A DNA stretch of 64,000 nucleotides from assembly GCF_001612615.1 (NCBI RefSeq), contig NZ_BDAU01000009.1, forward strand, positions 62,001 to 126,000. Reading direction: 5' to 3'. Shown in pieces: positions 56,203 to 64,000 of the stretch. Source of the stretch: Nocardia amikacinitolerans NBRC 108937 (lineage in GTDB: Bacteria; Actinomycetota; Actinomycetes; Mycobacteriales; Mycobacteriaceae). The translations under genes and the position numbers were made by a program. The notes under the pieces are model-generated. The model worked only from the letters and a program-made list of their open reading frames with translations, was not told where the DNA came from and made no database searches. Position 1 is the stretch's first letter. The number at the start of each line of letters is the position of its first letter.

Positions 56203-56339
56203 GCACACCGCGGACGCGCGCGAGTCGAGGACGGGCGTCGAGTGGCGGGTGTGGCCGAGGTCGCACCGTGGAATGGCGTCCACCCGCGCACTGTTGCCAG
56301 GCGTGAGCCGTTCCCGACGAAGATGGCAGGATCGAACCC

Positions 56340-56807
56340 ATGGCTGAACCAACCGTTGCCCCTGCGACCGGCACCACGGCGTCGACCACCGTGGAGCCGA
56401 CCACCCTCTGGGTCGAGCGCACCGGCACCCGCGCGTACACCGGACGCAGCTCGCGTGGCGCCGAGGTGCTGATCGGGTCGCAGGGCGTGCCCGGTGTGTT
56501 CACGCCCGGCGAGTTGCTGAAGATCGCGCTGGCCGCCTGCTCCGGCCTGAGCGCCGACTTCCCGCTCTCACGCAAGCTGGGCGACAACTTCGACGCGACC
56601 ATCCACGTCGCGGGCGACGCCGACCGGGAGAACGAGGTCTACCCGCAGCTGGACGAGGTGTTCGAGCTGGATCTGAGCGAGCTGGACGAGGCGGCGCGGG
56701 AGCGGCTGCTCGTCACCGTGCAGCGGGCCATCGACAAAGTGTGCACCGTGGGCCGCACGCTGAAGGCGGGCACCAAGGTCACGCTCGCCTTCGACGTCGA
56801 CTCCTGA
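56340..56807 (+). CDS. osmC: OsmC-family peroxiredoxin
   Basis: OsmC/Ohr-fold hydroperoxide reductase of 155 residues with the two redox cysteines in [19 protein letters not shown] and [14 protein letters not shown], and the N-terminal [26 protein letters not shown]. It acts in the cytoplasm on organic peroxides. In mycobacteria the orthologous Rv2923c sits directly between fpg (mutM) and acyP; here it keeps acyP but is separated from mutM. An inverted repeat (GAGCGCCCG 56857-56865, CGGGCGCTC 56884-56892) follows and may terminate it. Confidence 0.9.
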   Translation: MAEPTVAPATGTTASTTVEPTTLWVERTGTRAYTGRSSRGAEVLIGSQGVPGVFTPGELLKIALAACSGLSADFPLSRKLGDNFDATIHVAGDADRENEVYPQLDEVFELDLSELDEAARERLLVTVQRAIDKVCTVGRTLKAGTKVTLAFDVDS

Positions 56808-56946
56808 CAGCACTGTCGGGCCATGTCCGAAGCCTCGGAGGCCCCGACGCGTTCCCGAGCGCCCGTCCGCACCGATCCGCGGCCGGGCGCTCGCCGTGTC
56901 CGGCCCCCTGCGCCGCGCGCGGCGACCGGTACGGCATCCTGAGCGA

Positions 56947-57255
56947 ATGACTGAGACTCCGCACGGCGCGGCCGAATCCACCGACCGGGTCCGGCTCGGC
57001 GCCTGGGTGCACGGCACGGTGCAGGGCGTCGGTTTCCGCTGGTGGACGCGGTCGCGCGCGCTGGAACTCGGCCTGGTCGGTTCCGCGCGCAACGCCAGCG
57101 ACGGACGCGTGCACGTGATCGCGGAGGGCACCCGCGCGGCGTGCGAGCGTTTGCTGGAACTGCTGCGATCGGGCGATACGCCTGGCCGGGTGACTTTGGT
57201 TGTGGAAAGCTGGGAGCCTCCGCGGGGTGATTCGACCGGATTCGAGGAGCGCTAG
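56947..57255 (+). CDS. acyP: Acylphosphatase
   Basis: Hydrolyses the carboxyl-phosphate bond of acylphosphates. The 102-residue protein has the signature [19 protein letters not shown] with the catalytic arginine, and [17 protein letters not shown] with the catalytic asparagine. ATG at 56947. In many actinobacteria smc follows acyP; here the next gene is a DUF1190-like membrane protein, so the conserved neighbourhood ends at this point. Confidence 0.93.
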   Translation: MTETPHGAAESTDRVRLGAWVHGTVQGVGFRWWTRSRALELGLVGSARNASDGRVHVIAEGTRAACERLLELLRSGDTPGRVTLVVESWEPPRGDSTGFEER

Positions 57256-57286
57256 TGGTGGATCCGACGGGCATGGGGAGGGATCG

Positions 57287-57985
57287 GTGAGCACGCAGAA
57301 CCCGGGCGACGGGGACCAACGGCGTCCTGAGGAGCCCGCCGAGCAACCGGAGTGGACCACCCCTGAGCTGAACGTGCCCGAGCCGCCGGACATGCCGGGG
57401 CAGGGTCAGGAACCGCCGCCGGGTCCGAAACCGGGCAGCATCCAGCGCCAGGAGCCCGGCGTCACCCAGCCTCGCCCGCCCAGCGTCGCCGAGGCTCGCG
57501 CCAGGGACAAGGCCCGCAAACGCGCCGCGGAGGCGCAGCGCGCGGCGGAGGCGGCGGCCGAGGCCAAGAAGCGCACTCGCAAACGCGTGCTGATCGGCGG
57601 TGTCGCGATCGTCGGCGTCGCCGGACTCGTCGGCGGCGGCTACCTCGCGTATCGGGCGCTCACCGCGCCGGACGAGGTCACCGCCTACTGCGTGAAGACC
57701 GAGAACGGCCAGGAGATCGTCGTCGAGGACAAGTACTGCACGCCGGGCACGGCGGGCTTCGTCGACGACAGCGGCGGCGGCTCGCACGGCCACGCGGGCC
57801 CGATCATCATCTACGGCGGCGGCCCGCAGTACCGCTACTACTACGGCGGCGCCAACACCGTCGGCAAGCCGCCCGTCGGCGGCTCCACCCTGAAACCCAA
57901 GGGAGCGCAGATCACCACGAAGTCCGGCACCACCATCCAGCGCGGCGGTCTCGGCAGCAAGAGCACCGGCGGGAGTGGTTCCTGA
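57287..57985 (+). CDS. DUF1190/YgiB-like membrane-anchored protein
   Basis: A 232-residue protein: a Pro/Glu-rich cytoplasmic N-terminus, a charged coiled-coil stretch (about 75-100, ARDKARKRAAEAQRAAEAA), one membrane helix (about 103-124), then an outside part. The outside part has two cysteines (TAYCVKT, DKYCTPG), a Gly/Tyr-rich segment (QYRYYYGG), and the tail TTIQRGGLGSKS. That tail resembles the conserved end of enterobacterial YgiB/YjfM. GTG at 57287. It is coupled to the following GspS-like gene by TGATG. Confidence 0.7.
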   Translation: MSTQNPGDGDQRRPEEPAEQPEWTTPELNVPEPPDMPGQGQEPPPGPKPGSIQRQEPGVTQPRPPSVAEARARDKARKRAAEAQRAAEAAAEAKKRTRKRVLIGGVAIVGVAGLVGGGYLAYRALTAPDEVTAYCVKTENGQEIVVEDKYCTPGTAGFVDDSGGGSHGHAGPIIIYGGGPQYRYYYGGANTVGKPPVGGSTLKPKGAQITTKSGTTIQRGGLGSKSTGGSGS

Positions 57986-59151
57986 TGCGTCGGGTTCGCA
58001 GCACGCCGCGCCAGGACTGGAAGCGGATCATCGAGGGGCAGGGACTCGTCTACGGCGCACCGGGCCGCGACGCCAGCGGCCAGCCGCGCCCGTACTGGGA
58101 CGAGTCGGTGCACTACGAGTTCGACATGCCGGAGATCCTCGCGCTCGAGGCCGACGTCGAACTGCTGCACTCGATGTGCCTGAACGCCGTCGAGCACGTC
58201 GTGCTCACCGAGCGGTTCCGGGATTTCGGTCTGCCGGAATGGAGTTGGGAGCCGATCGCCGAATCCTGGCGCCGCGGCGACCCGCACGTGTACGGCCGCT
58301 TCGACCTGCGCTACGACGCGCGCCGCCCGGCGAAACTGCTGGAGTACAACGCCGATACGCCGACCTCGCTGCTGGAGGCGGCGATCGTGCAGTGGCACTG
58401 GCTGACCGCGCAGTACCCCGACGACGACCAGTGGAACTCGTTGCACGAGAAGCTGGTCGAGCGCTGGGGCGAGCTGCGCGACCAATTGCCCTCGCCGCAG
58501 CTGCATTTCACCTGGTCCTCCGCCGACGCCACCGGCGAGGACAACGTCACCACGGCTTACATGCAGGAGACCGCCGCCGAGGCGGGCTTCGACACCATCG
58601 CGCTGCCCATCGAGGAAGTCGGATTCGACACGGAGCTGGAGCGTTTCGTCGATCTGGCCGAGGCGCCGATCGAGTCCGTCTTCAAGCTCTACCCGTGGGA
58701 GTGGGTGCTCGACGACGATTTCGGCAAGCGCGTGGTGCAGAGCCTGCCGCAGACCATGTGGGTCGAGCCGCTGTGGAAGACGTTGCTCAGCAACAAGGCG
58801 ATCCTGGCGATCCTGTGGGAGATGTACCCCGGACATCCGAATCTGTTGCCCGCCTACCTCGATCAGCCCAACGAGCTCACCGAGTACATCCGCAAACCCA
58901 AGCTCGGCCGCGAGGGCGCCAACATGACCATCGTCGGCGCGGGACTGGAGACCGCCACCGGCGGCGTCTACGGCGCCGAGGGCTTCGTGTACCAATTGCT
59001 CGACCCGCTACCGGAATTCGACGACATGCGGCCCGTGCTCGGCGCCTGGATCGTCGGCGACGCGTCCGCGGGCCTCGGCATCAGGGAGACGGCGGGCCTG
59101 ATCACCGACGACGGCGCGGCGTTCGTCCCGCACCGCATACCGACCGAATAG
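57985..59151 (+). CDS. Glutathionylspermidine-synthase-like ATP-grasp protein (YgiC/YjfC family)
   Basis: ATP-grasp ligase-like protein of 388 residues with GSP-synthase motifs: YGRFDLRYDARRPAKLLEYNADTP, LHFTWSSADATGEDN, IESVFKLYPWEWVLDDDFGK, LLSNKAILAILWEMYPGHPN and GREGANMTIVG. Lacking glutathione, actinomycetes need another substrate, and the family's reaction is not established for YgiC/YjfC. The start overlaps the preceding stop. A DUF350 gene follows 39 bases later, matching the yjfL-yjfM-yjfC gene set of enterobacteria. Confidence 0.85.
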   Translation: MRRVRSTPRQDWKRIIEGQGLVYGAPGRDASGQPRPYWDESVHYEFDMPEILALEADVELLHSMCLNAVEHVVLTERFRDFGLPEWSWEPIAESWRRGDPHVYGRFDLRYDARRPAKLLEYNADTPTSLLEAAIVQWHWLTAQYPDDDQWNSLHEKLVERWGELRDQLPSPQLHFTWSSADATGEDNVTTAYMQETAAEAGFDTIALPIEEVGFDTELERFVDLAEAPIESVFKLYPWEWVLDDDFGKRVVQSLPQTMWVEPLWKTLLSNKAILAILWEMYPGHPNLLPAYLDQPNELTEYIRKPKLGREGANMTIVGAGLETATGGVYGAEGFVYQLLDPLPEFDDMRPVLGAWIVGDASAGLGIRETAGLITDDGAAFVPHRIPTE

Positions 59152-59190
59152 ACAACTCACCCACACGGGAACACCTCCGGAAGGACCACG

Positions 59191-59640
59191 ATGACCGCAG
59201 TCGCCCTCGAATCGGGGTACTGGAGCGCGCTCGGCGAAGGCGTGGGGGCGATCGTCCTCTACGCGCTCGTCGGCCTCGCGCTGATGCTCGTCGGCTTCTA
59301 CGCCATCGACCTGACCACCCCCGGCAAGCTGCGCGGGCTGGTCGTCGAGGGCAAGCCCAACGCGATCATCGTCACGGCGGCGGGCATGCTCAGCATGGCG
59401 TTCATCGTGGTGCTCGCGATCTTCGCCGCGGGCGGCAAACTCGCCGAGGGCCTGATCGCCGCGCTGGTCTTCGGTCTGGTCGGCATCATCGCCCAGGTGA
59501 TCTCGGTGCGGGTCGTCGAGCGCGTGCTCGGCATCGACATCGGGGCCGCGCTGCACGCGGAGAAGTTCACCACCGAGGTGCTCGTGGTGGCGGCGGCCCA
59601 CTTCGCGCTCGGCCTGGTGGTCGCGGTCGCCATTCTCTGA
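59191..59640 (+). CDS. DUF350 (YjfL-type) membrane protein
   Basis: A 149-residue, four-helix inner-membrane protein. Segments fall near 17-38 (AIVLYALVGLALMLVGFYAI), 55-75, 85-107 (LIAALVFGLVGIIAQVIS) and 130-148. DUF350 proteins occur beside DUF1190 and GspS-like genes; function unknown, membrane-stress roles have been suggested. ATG at 59191 has GGAAGGA upstream. Confidence 0.85.
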   Translation: MTAVALESGYWSALGEGVGAIVLYALVGLALMLVGFYAIDLTTPGKLRGLVVEGKPNAIIVTAAGMLSMAFIVVLAIFAAGGKLAEGLIAALVFGLVGIIAQVISVRVVERVLGIDIGAALHAEKFTTEVLVVAAAHFALGLVVAVAIL

Positions 59641-59693
59641 CGACCGAAGGTGACCGTCACGGTGTCCGGAGTGTCGAATGTGACCTTCGGTCG
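59641..59693. terminator. Inverted repeat between converging genes (GACCGAAGGT family)
   Basis: CGACCGAAGGT (59641-59651) and ACCTTCGGTCG (59683-59693), exact over 11 bases with a 31-base spacer. Same family as the 5938-6060 cluster. It starts on the base after the DUF350 stop and ends six bases before the next gene's stop. Confidence 0.6.
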
Positions 59694-59699
59694 GGCCGA

Positions 59700-60326
59700 C
59701 TAGTGGCCGCGGGCGATCCAGTCGGCCAGTGATGGCTTCTCGGCGCCGATGGTGGTGCCCTCGCCATGGCCGGTGTGGACTGTGGTCTCGTCGGGGAGGG
59801 TGAGCAGGCGGTCGCGGATGGAATCGATGATGGTGTCGAAGTCGGAGTAGGAACGGCCGGTCGCGCCTGGTCCTCCGGCGAAGAGTGTGTCGCCGGTGCA
59901 CAGCGCGTGCAGCTCCGGGAGGTAGAGGCAGACCGAGCCCGGCGAGTGGCCCGGCGTGTGCAGGATCTCGATCTCGGTGTCCGCCACGGAGATTCGCGCC
60001 GTATCGGCGAGCGAACGGTAGCCGGCGTCCGGGTGGGTCATCCGCCACAGCGGGTCGTCGCCGGGATGCAGCAGGACGGGCGCGTCCAAGCGCTCGGCGA
60101 GTTCTGGCGCGACGGTGACGTGGTCGTTGTGGCCGTGCGTGCACAGCACCGCGACGACGTGGCGCCCGCCGACCGCGGCGACGATGGCGTCGGCGTCGTG
60201 CGCCGCGTCCACCACGAGCACCTCGCGGTCGTCGCCGATCAGCCAGACATTGTTGTCGACCGCCCAGGTGCCGCCGTCCAGCGAGAAGGTGCCGGAGGTG
60301 ACCACCCGGTCGATGCGCGCGCTCAC
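59700..60326 (-). CDS. MBL-fold hydrolase linked to mycothiol-dependent formaldehyde oxidation
   Basis: Metallo-beta-lactamase-fold (glyoxalase II-like) hydrolase of 208 residues with [40 protein letters not shown] and [11 protein letters not shown], a complete dinuclear metal site. GTG at 60326 overlaps the mscR stop. The Rv2259-Rv2260 pair has the same arrangement; hydrolysis of the S-formylmycothiol formed by MscR is the likely role, inferred from context. Confidence 0.85.
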   Translation of the reverse strand: MSARIDRVVTSGTFSLDGGTWAVDNNVWLIGDDREVLVVDAAHDADAIVAAVGGRHVVAVLCTHGHNDHVTVAPELAERLDAPVLLHPGDDPLWRMTHPDAGYRSLADTARISVADTEIEILHTPGHSPGSVCLYLPELHALCTGDTLFAGGPGATGRSYSDFDTIIDSIRDRLLTLPDETTVHTGHGEGTTIGAEKPSLADWIARGH

Positions 60327-61408
60327 CAGACCACCACCGAGCGAAGCACCTCGCCCGCGTGCATGGCGGCGAAGGCGCGCTCCACCTCGTCGAGCGCGAT
60401 CCGCTCGGTGACGAAGCGGTCCAGCGGCAGTCTGCCCTGCCGGTACAGCTCGACGAGCATCGGGAAGTCGCGCTCCGGCAGGCAATCGCCGTACCAGGAG
60501 GACTTCAGCGCGCCGCCGCGGGAGAACAGGTCGATCAGCGGCATCTCGATCGTCATGTCGGGGGTGGGGACGCCGACCAGCACGACGGTGCCCGCGAGAT
60601 CGCGGCTGTAGAAGGCCTGCTTCCAGGTCTCCGGGCGGCCGACGGCGTCGATCACCACGTCGGCGCCGAAACCGTCGGTGATCTCCTGGACCCGACTCAC
60701 CACGTCCTCGGCGCTCGCGTCGACGGTGTGGGTGGCGCCGAACTCCTTGGCCCAGGTCAGCTTTCGCGGGTCGCGGTCGATCGCGACGATGGTGCGGGCG
60801 CCGGCGAGCCGGGCGCCCGCGATGGCGGCGTCGCCGACACCGCCGCAGCCGATCACCGCGACGGTGTCGCCGCGCGAGACGTTGCCGGTGTTCATGGCGG
60901 CGCCGAGGCCCGCCATCACGCCGCAGCCGAGCAGGCCCGCGACGGCGGGGTCGGTCTCGGGATCGACCTTGGTGCACTGTCCTTCGTGCACCAGCGTCTT
61001 GTCGGCGAAGGCGCCGATGCCCAGTGCTGGGCTCAGTTCGGTGCCGTCGGTGAGCGTCATCTTCTTGCTCGCGTTGTGGCTGGCGAAGCAGTACCAGGGG
61101 CGTCCGCGTTTGCACGCGCGACATTCGCCGCAGACGGCGCGCCAGTTCAGCACCACGAAGTCGCCGGGCGCCACGTGCGTGACCGCCGCGCCGACGGTCT
61201 CCACCACACCCGCCGCCTCGTGGCCGAGCAGGAACGGGAATTCGTCGTTGATGCCGCCCTCGCGGTAGTGCAGATCCGTGTGGCAGACGCCGCAGGACTG
61301 GACGCGCACCACCACGTCGTGCGGACCGGGATCGGGGATGACCACGTCGACCAGTTCGACCGGAGCGCCGATGGCTCGGGCGATGACGCCGCGCACGGTT
61401 TCGGACAC
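60323..61408 (-). CDS. mscR: S-(hydroxymethyl)mycothiol dehydrogenase (formaldehyde, NAD/mycothiol)
   Basis: Zinc alcohol dehydrogenase of class III type that oxidises the mycothiol-formaldehyde adduct, also acting on S-nitrosomycothiol. The 361 residues have catalytic-zinc ligands in [14 protein letters not shown] and GHEAAGVVE, the structural zinc loop [33 protein letters not shown], and the NAD Rossmann loop [17 protein letters not shown] at 61408 has GAGGAGG upstream. It forms an operon with the MBL hydrolase and is divergent from the DUF1707 gene. Confidence 0.92.
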   Translation of the reverse strand: MSETVRGVIARAIGAPVELVDVVIPDPGPHDVVVRVQSCGVCHTDLHYREGGINDEFPFLLGHEAAGVVETVGAAVTHVAPGDFVVLNWRAVCGECRACKRGRPWYCFASHNASKKMTLTDGTELSPALGIGAFADKTLVHEGQCTKVDPETDPAVAGLLGCGVMAGLGAAMNTGNVSRGDTVAVIGCGGVGDAAIAGARLAGARTIVAIDRDPRKLTWAKEFGATHTVDASAEDVVSRVQEITDGFGADVVIDAVGRPETWKQAFYSRDLAGTVVLVGVPTPDMTIEMPLIDLFSRGGALKSSWYGDCLPERDFPMLVELYRQGRLPLDRFVTERIALDEVERAFAAMHAGEVLRSVVVW

Positions 61409-61502
61409 GAAATCCTCCTCGAAGCTCGCATGCCGCCGTCGGCACCCGCTCCATCTTGCCGTGCCGGACCCCGCCCGGGGAGGTGTCCGGCGAAGTCCGG
61501 GG

Positions 61503-61558
61503 TTGACATTCCACATTGGAGGGTGCACGCTAGGGGCAATATTCCACTGTGGAGGGTG
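61503..61558 (+). promoter_or_regulatory. Promoter with paired palindromic operators upstream of DUF1707
   Basis: TTGACA at 61503-61508 is overlapped by ATTCCACATTGGAGGGTG (61508-61525). A second copy, ATTCCACTGTGGAGGGTG, lies at 61541-61558, differing only in the three central bases. Each contains a palindrome (TCCA-N3-TGGA; TCCAC-T-GTGGA). The copies are 33 bases apart, about three helical turns. The usual -10 distance falls inside the repeat, so binding should directly affect the promoter. Confidence 0.6.
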
Positions 61559-61579
61559 GAATCGTCGATAGGAACTGGA

Positions 61580-62005
61580 ATGGACATCTCGCCCGGTACC
61601 CGCGCCTCCGATGCCGAACGCGACCAAGTCGTCCGGCTGCTCGGGAGGCACATGGCCGACGGTCGCCTCGACCTGGCCGAATACGACCAGCGGGTCGCGC
61701 GCGTCTACGGCACCACCACCCGCGACGACCTGCAACTCGTGCTCTCCGACCTGCCGAAGCTGACGAAAGAGGCCGCCGCGCCGCCGAAGTCGCGGCCGCG
61801 GATTCCGGTGTGGCAGCGCATCGAGGGCGGCAGCTGGCTCGGTGTCAGCATCCTGGTGCTGGTCATCTGGGCCGCCATCTCGATCGGCGTCGGCGAGTTC
61901 ACCTACCCCTGGCCGATCTGGGTCATCGGGCCGTGGGGCGCGGTGCTGGTCTTCCGCATGCTCACCGGCTGGGAATCCGGTCACGGCTGCAAGCGGGCGG
62001 GTTAG
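61580..62005 (+). CDS. DUF1707 (SHOCT-like) membrane protein
   Basis: A 141-residue actinobacterial protein: N-terminal DUF1707 domain (about 3-55) with [20 protein letters not shown] and [20 protein letters not shown], then two membrane helices (about 92-112 and 116-134). DUF1707 occurs as a short regulatory or adaptor module on many membrane proteins. ATG at 61580 follows GGAAC. It lies behind paired operators and 65 bases before the SLATT gene on the same strand. Confidence 0.85.
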   Translation: MDISPGTRASDAERDQVVRLLGRHMADGRLDLAEYDQRVARVYGTTTRDDLQLVLSDLPKLTKEAAAPPKSRPRIPVWQRIEGGSWLGVSILVLVIWAAISIGVGEFTYPWPIWVIGPWGAVLVFRMLTGWESGHGCKRAG

Positions 62006-62070
62006 GCGCTTTTCCCGGACGGCGCCCGCGCGGCAGGTGACAATCGAGGCGTGCAGGCGAGGAGGGCGTC

Positions 62071-63003
62071 ATGAGCGACGAGGCCGTCGCGGCGCTGTGG
62101 GCGCGGCGAATGCGCTGGGCCCGCGCCGCCGACACCGCGAAGCGGCGTGCCGACCGCACCCGGGTCGCCGTCCTCTGCCTCAGCGGCGTGGGTGCGATCG
62201 CCACGGCGGCGACCGCCACCGTCTTGCGCACCTCGAGCATGCCGCAGCTCGTCGTCGCCGCCCTCGGCGCGGTCTGCCTCGCCCTGGCGACGTTCCTGGC
62301 CGCGCAATTCCTGACCCCCGCCGAGCTCCGTCGCTGGACCCGAGCCCGCGCCGTCGCGGAGAACATCAAACAGGTGATCTACCGGTTTCGGGCAGGGGCA
62401 CAGCCCTTTCGCGACGACGACGCGGTGCTCCGGCTACTCCAGGCCGTAGGCGAAATCGAGGAGTCCGCCGACGATCTGCTGCCATTTCTGACGTCGAACG
62501 GTGCCGACACCGCCGAGCTCGCCTCCGGCGCGCCGCCGGTCCTGACCCCCGAGGAGTACGTGCGGGATCGGGTGCAGGGCCAGATCTCCGGCTACTACGA
62601 ACGCAGGGCGCGCGAATACGCCGTACGGGCGCGACGGCTACGCGGGGCGGCCCTGCTGCTCGGCGTGGCCGCGACGGTGGTCGCCGCCCTCGGCGCCGTC
62701 CTCGTCGGCGCCTCTGGCCGAAACAGCTGGGCCGCCAACCTCACACCGTGGGTCGCCGTGCTGACGACGCTCGGCGCGGGGGTCGCCGGTTATCTGGCAG
62801 GCCGCCGGTACGAGTTCCTGGTGATGAGCTACTCCGCGACCGCCCGTCGGCTCGGGCAGCTGCTGCGCGAGTGGCGGGCGGAAGGCTCACCCACCGACGA
62901 GCCACGGTGGACGACCTTCGTCGACGACTGCGAAACGGTGATCGCCCAGCAGAACGAGACGTGGGTGGCGAAATGGACGGAGCCGCAACCCGATGGACGG
63001 TGA
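62071..63003 (+). CDS. SLATT/DUF4231-type membrane effector protein
   Basis: A 310-residue protein with four predicted helices in two pairs (about 32-52 and 58-80; 192-214 and 224-243), each pair followed by an amphipathic helical region. RRWTRARAVAENIKQVIYRF (88-107) and the tail FVDDCETVIAQQNETWVAKW match the SLATT superfamily pattern (Pfam DUF4231). SLATT proteins are predicted pore-forming effectors of nucleotide- or NTPase-controlled immune systems. ATG at 62071 has GAGGAGG. A TIR-nSTAND gene follows after 116 bases, suggesting a sensor-effector pair. Confidence 0.78.
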   Translation: MSDEAVAALWARRMRWARAADTAKRRADRTRVAVLCLSGVGAIATAATATVLRTSSMPQLVVAALGAVCLALATFLAAQFLTPAELRRWTRARAVAENIKQVIYRFRAGAQPFRDDDAVLRLLQAVGEIEESADDLLPFLTSNGADTAELASGAPPVLTPEEYVRDRVQGQISGYYERRAREYAVRARRLRGAALLLGVAATVVAALGAVLVGASGRNSWAANLTPWVAVLTTLGAGVAGYLAGRRYEFLVMSYSATARRLGQLLREWRAEGSPTDEPRWTTFVDDCETVIAQQNETWVAKWTEPQPDGR

Positions 63004-63119
63004 GCGTCGCTTCGCGTACCGAACCGAGATCATGTCGGGTAGTGCGCTACTCGATACTCGGTGCCCGTCGAGTGTGAAGGTTGTGGGGACAGCCCGTTCC
63101 CCGCACCCGGGGGTGTCAC

Positions 63120-64000
63120 ATGGCCCGCATATTCCTGAGTCATTCCAGCCGAGACGATCGCGCGGCGATCGCGCTGAAACAGTGGCTGGTCGAACAGGAT
63201 CGCGCGTTGGCGGAGGAGATCTTCCTCGACCTGGACCGGACCACCGGCATCCGGCCGGGTGTCCGATGGAAGGACGCCCTGGTCCGGGCGGCCGAACGGT
63301 GCGAAGCCGTGATCTGTCTGCTCTCCACGAACTGGGAGCGCTCCGCGGAATGCAAGACGGAGTTCCGCACGGCCGAGAATTTGCACAAACCGATCTACTG
63401 CCTGCGGTTGGAGAAACTGACCAGCCGTGAGCCCGCCGCCGAGTGGCAGCAGGTGGACCTGTTCGGCGCGGGACCCCACACCGCCATCGTCATCGACGAC
63501 GGGCCGCCGGTCGAGCTGCTGACCGAAGGCCTTCGCCGACTGTGGGACGCCTTGCGCGCCTCCGGAATCGGAGCCGAACACTTCCCGTGGCCGCCGCCCG
63601 GCGAGCCGAACCGAGCGCCCTATCGAGGATGGGAGCCCTTCGACGCGGTCGACGCGGCCGTGTACTTCGGCCGTGACGGCCAGATCGTGCGATCCCTCGA
63701 CGCGATGCGCGGCATGCGGTCCATCGGCCTCGAGCGGCTGTTCGTGATCCTCGGACCCTCCGGCTGCGGCAAGTCGTCGTTCCTGCGCGCCGGGCTCGTG
63801 CCGCGGCTGGTCCGCGACGACCGGCACTTCGTCGTCCTCGACACCGTCCGACCGGAACGGGCGGCGGTCACCGGACCACTCGGCCTGGCCCGGTCGTTGC
63901 ACGCGAGCCGAGCCCGGCTGCGGCTCGGCGGCCCGCCGCTGGGGGCGATCAAGTCCGCGTGCCTGTCGAACATCGACGACGTGCGGGATCTGCTCGTGCA
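63120..64000 (+). CDS. TIR domain-nSTAND1 ATPase (cut by window end)
   Basis: The first 293 residues are visible; the frame is open at base 64000. The TIR domain (about 1-105) has ARIFLSHSSRDD, EEIFLDLDRTTG, and SAECKTEF with the putative NAD-hydrolysing Glu81. A linker ends in PYRGWEPFDAVDAAVYFGRD (167-186), the signature preceding nSTAND1 domains, followed by Walker A GPSGCGKSSF (212-221). Family members continue with the rest of the ATPase and often WD40 or TPR ligand-sensing repeats; those are beyond the window. The start ATG 63120 has only GGGGG upstream. Likely innate-immunity NADase; specificity unknown. Confidence 0.85.
   Translation, partial: MARIFLSHSSRDDRAAIALKQWLVEQDRALAEEIFLDLDRTTGIRPGVRWKDALVRAAERCEAVICLLSTNWERSAECKTEFRTAENLHKPIYCLRLEKLTSREPAAEWQQVDLFGAGPHTAIVIDDGPPVELLTEGLRRLWDALRASGIGAEHFPWPPPGEPNRAPYRGWEPFDAVDAAVYFGRDGQIVRSLDAMRGMRSIGLERLFVILGPSGCGKSSFLRAGLVPRLVRDDRHFVVLDTVRPERAAVTGPLGLARSLHASRARLRLGGPPLGAIKSACLSNIDDVRDLLV

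Noticed and set aside
53524..56352. A 942-residue open frame on the minus strand opposite kdpD and kdpE
   Set aside because: It has no domain, no start signal and the Arg/Ser/Pro composition of antisense high-GC DNA; kdpD and kdpE on the other strand have complete family motifs.
63114..63142. TGTCACA just before the TIR gene as an ECF41 promoter
   Set aside because: No CGTC at 16-17 bases, and the motif overlaps the start codon.
1..64000. tRNA, rRNA, insertion sequence or prophage genes
   Set aside because: I looked for cloverleaf 3' ends with CCA-proximal T-loops, transposase or integrase motifs and terminal repeats and found none; small RNAs cannot be excluded by eye.

Overview
The window reads as a piece of a high-GC actinobacterial chromosome, most likely Nocardia or a close relative. 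The evidence is gene content and order plus the very high GC at third codon positions. Its backbone follows, with interruptions, the order known from Mycobacterium tuberculosis Rv2985 down to Rv2922A: mutT1, ppk1, fbiD, gpsA, ddlA, DUF3515, thiL, ung, rpmB, a DAK2 (FakA-like) protein, recG, pyc, rsmD, coaD, sepIVA, DUF177, rnc, mutM, osmC, acyP. F420 synthesis (fbiD), mycothiol-dependent formaldehyde removal (mscR) and a DivIVA-family septum protein (sepIVA) all fit Mycobacteriales. I saw no tRNA, rRNA, insertion sequence, CRISPR array or prophage.

Layout. 1-12 kb: phosphate, F420, lipid and cell-wall housekeeping genes, uracil-DNA glycosylase, a small secreted protein, a hydrolase, and an acetyltransferase frame that runs without a stop into an enoyl-CoA hydratase. 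12-16 kb: FakA-like kinase with a repeat-rich linker, then recG. 16-28 kb: an accessory block with an MFS exporter, an ECF41 (SigJ-type) sigma factor, the propionate regulator prpR divergent from the methylcitrate operon prpDBC, a SnoaL/LEH-like protein behind a palindrome, and metE behind a cobalamin riboswitch. 28-37 kb: pyc-rsmD-coaD, gtrA, sepIVA, then DUF177-rpmF-rnc-mutM. 37-56 kb: a second accessory block between mutM and osmC/acyP, which are close neighbours in mycobacteria. It holds a PHP phosphoesterase, a membrane-tethered phosphate-binding-like sensor, a glycosyltransferase/glycogen-debranching pair, an AlkZ-like protein, a carboxymuconolactone decarboxylase with an ECF41 promoter, and a full kdp potassium locus (small ORF-kdpFABC divergent from kdpDE). 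56-64 kb: osmC, acyP, a DUF1190/GspS-like/DUF350 membrane module, a formaldehyde-detoxification pair, and at the right edge DUF1707, a SLATT/DUF4231 membrane protein and a TIR-nSTAND ATPase cut by the window end.

How the parts connect. Propionyl-CoA is handled by PrpR-controlled prpDBC, and the resulting pyruvate/oxaloacetate balance is served by pyc. B12 status is sensed by the metE leader. The ECF41 sigma factor at 18 kb has a close match to its promoter class in front of the decarboxylase gene at 45.9 kb. The kdp locus carries several oddities: two small membrane ORFs, a long KdpC insert, and a tandem-repeat tail on KdpD. The most likely candidate for an incompletely described system is the SLATT + TIR-nSTAND pair at 62-64 kb, which looks like an antiphage or abortive-infection module in which an NTPase-controlled NADase and a membrane effector act together.
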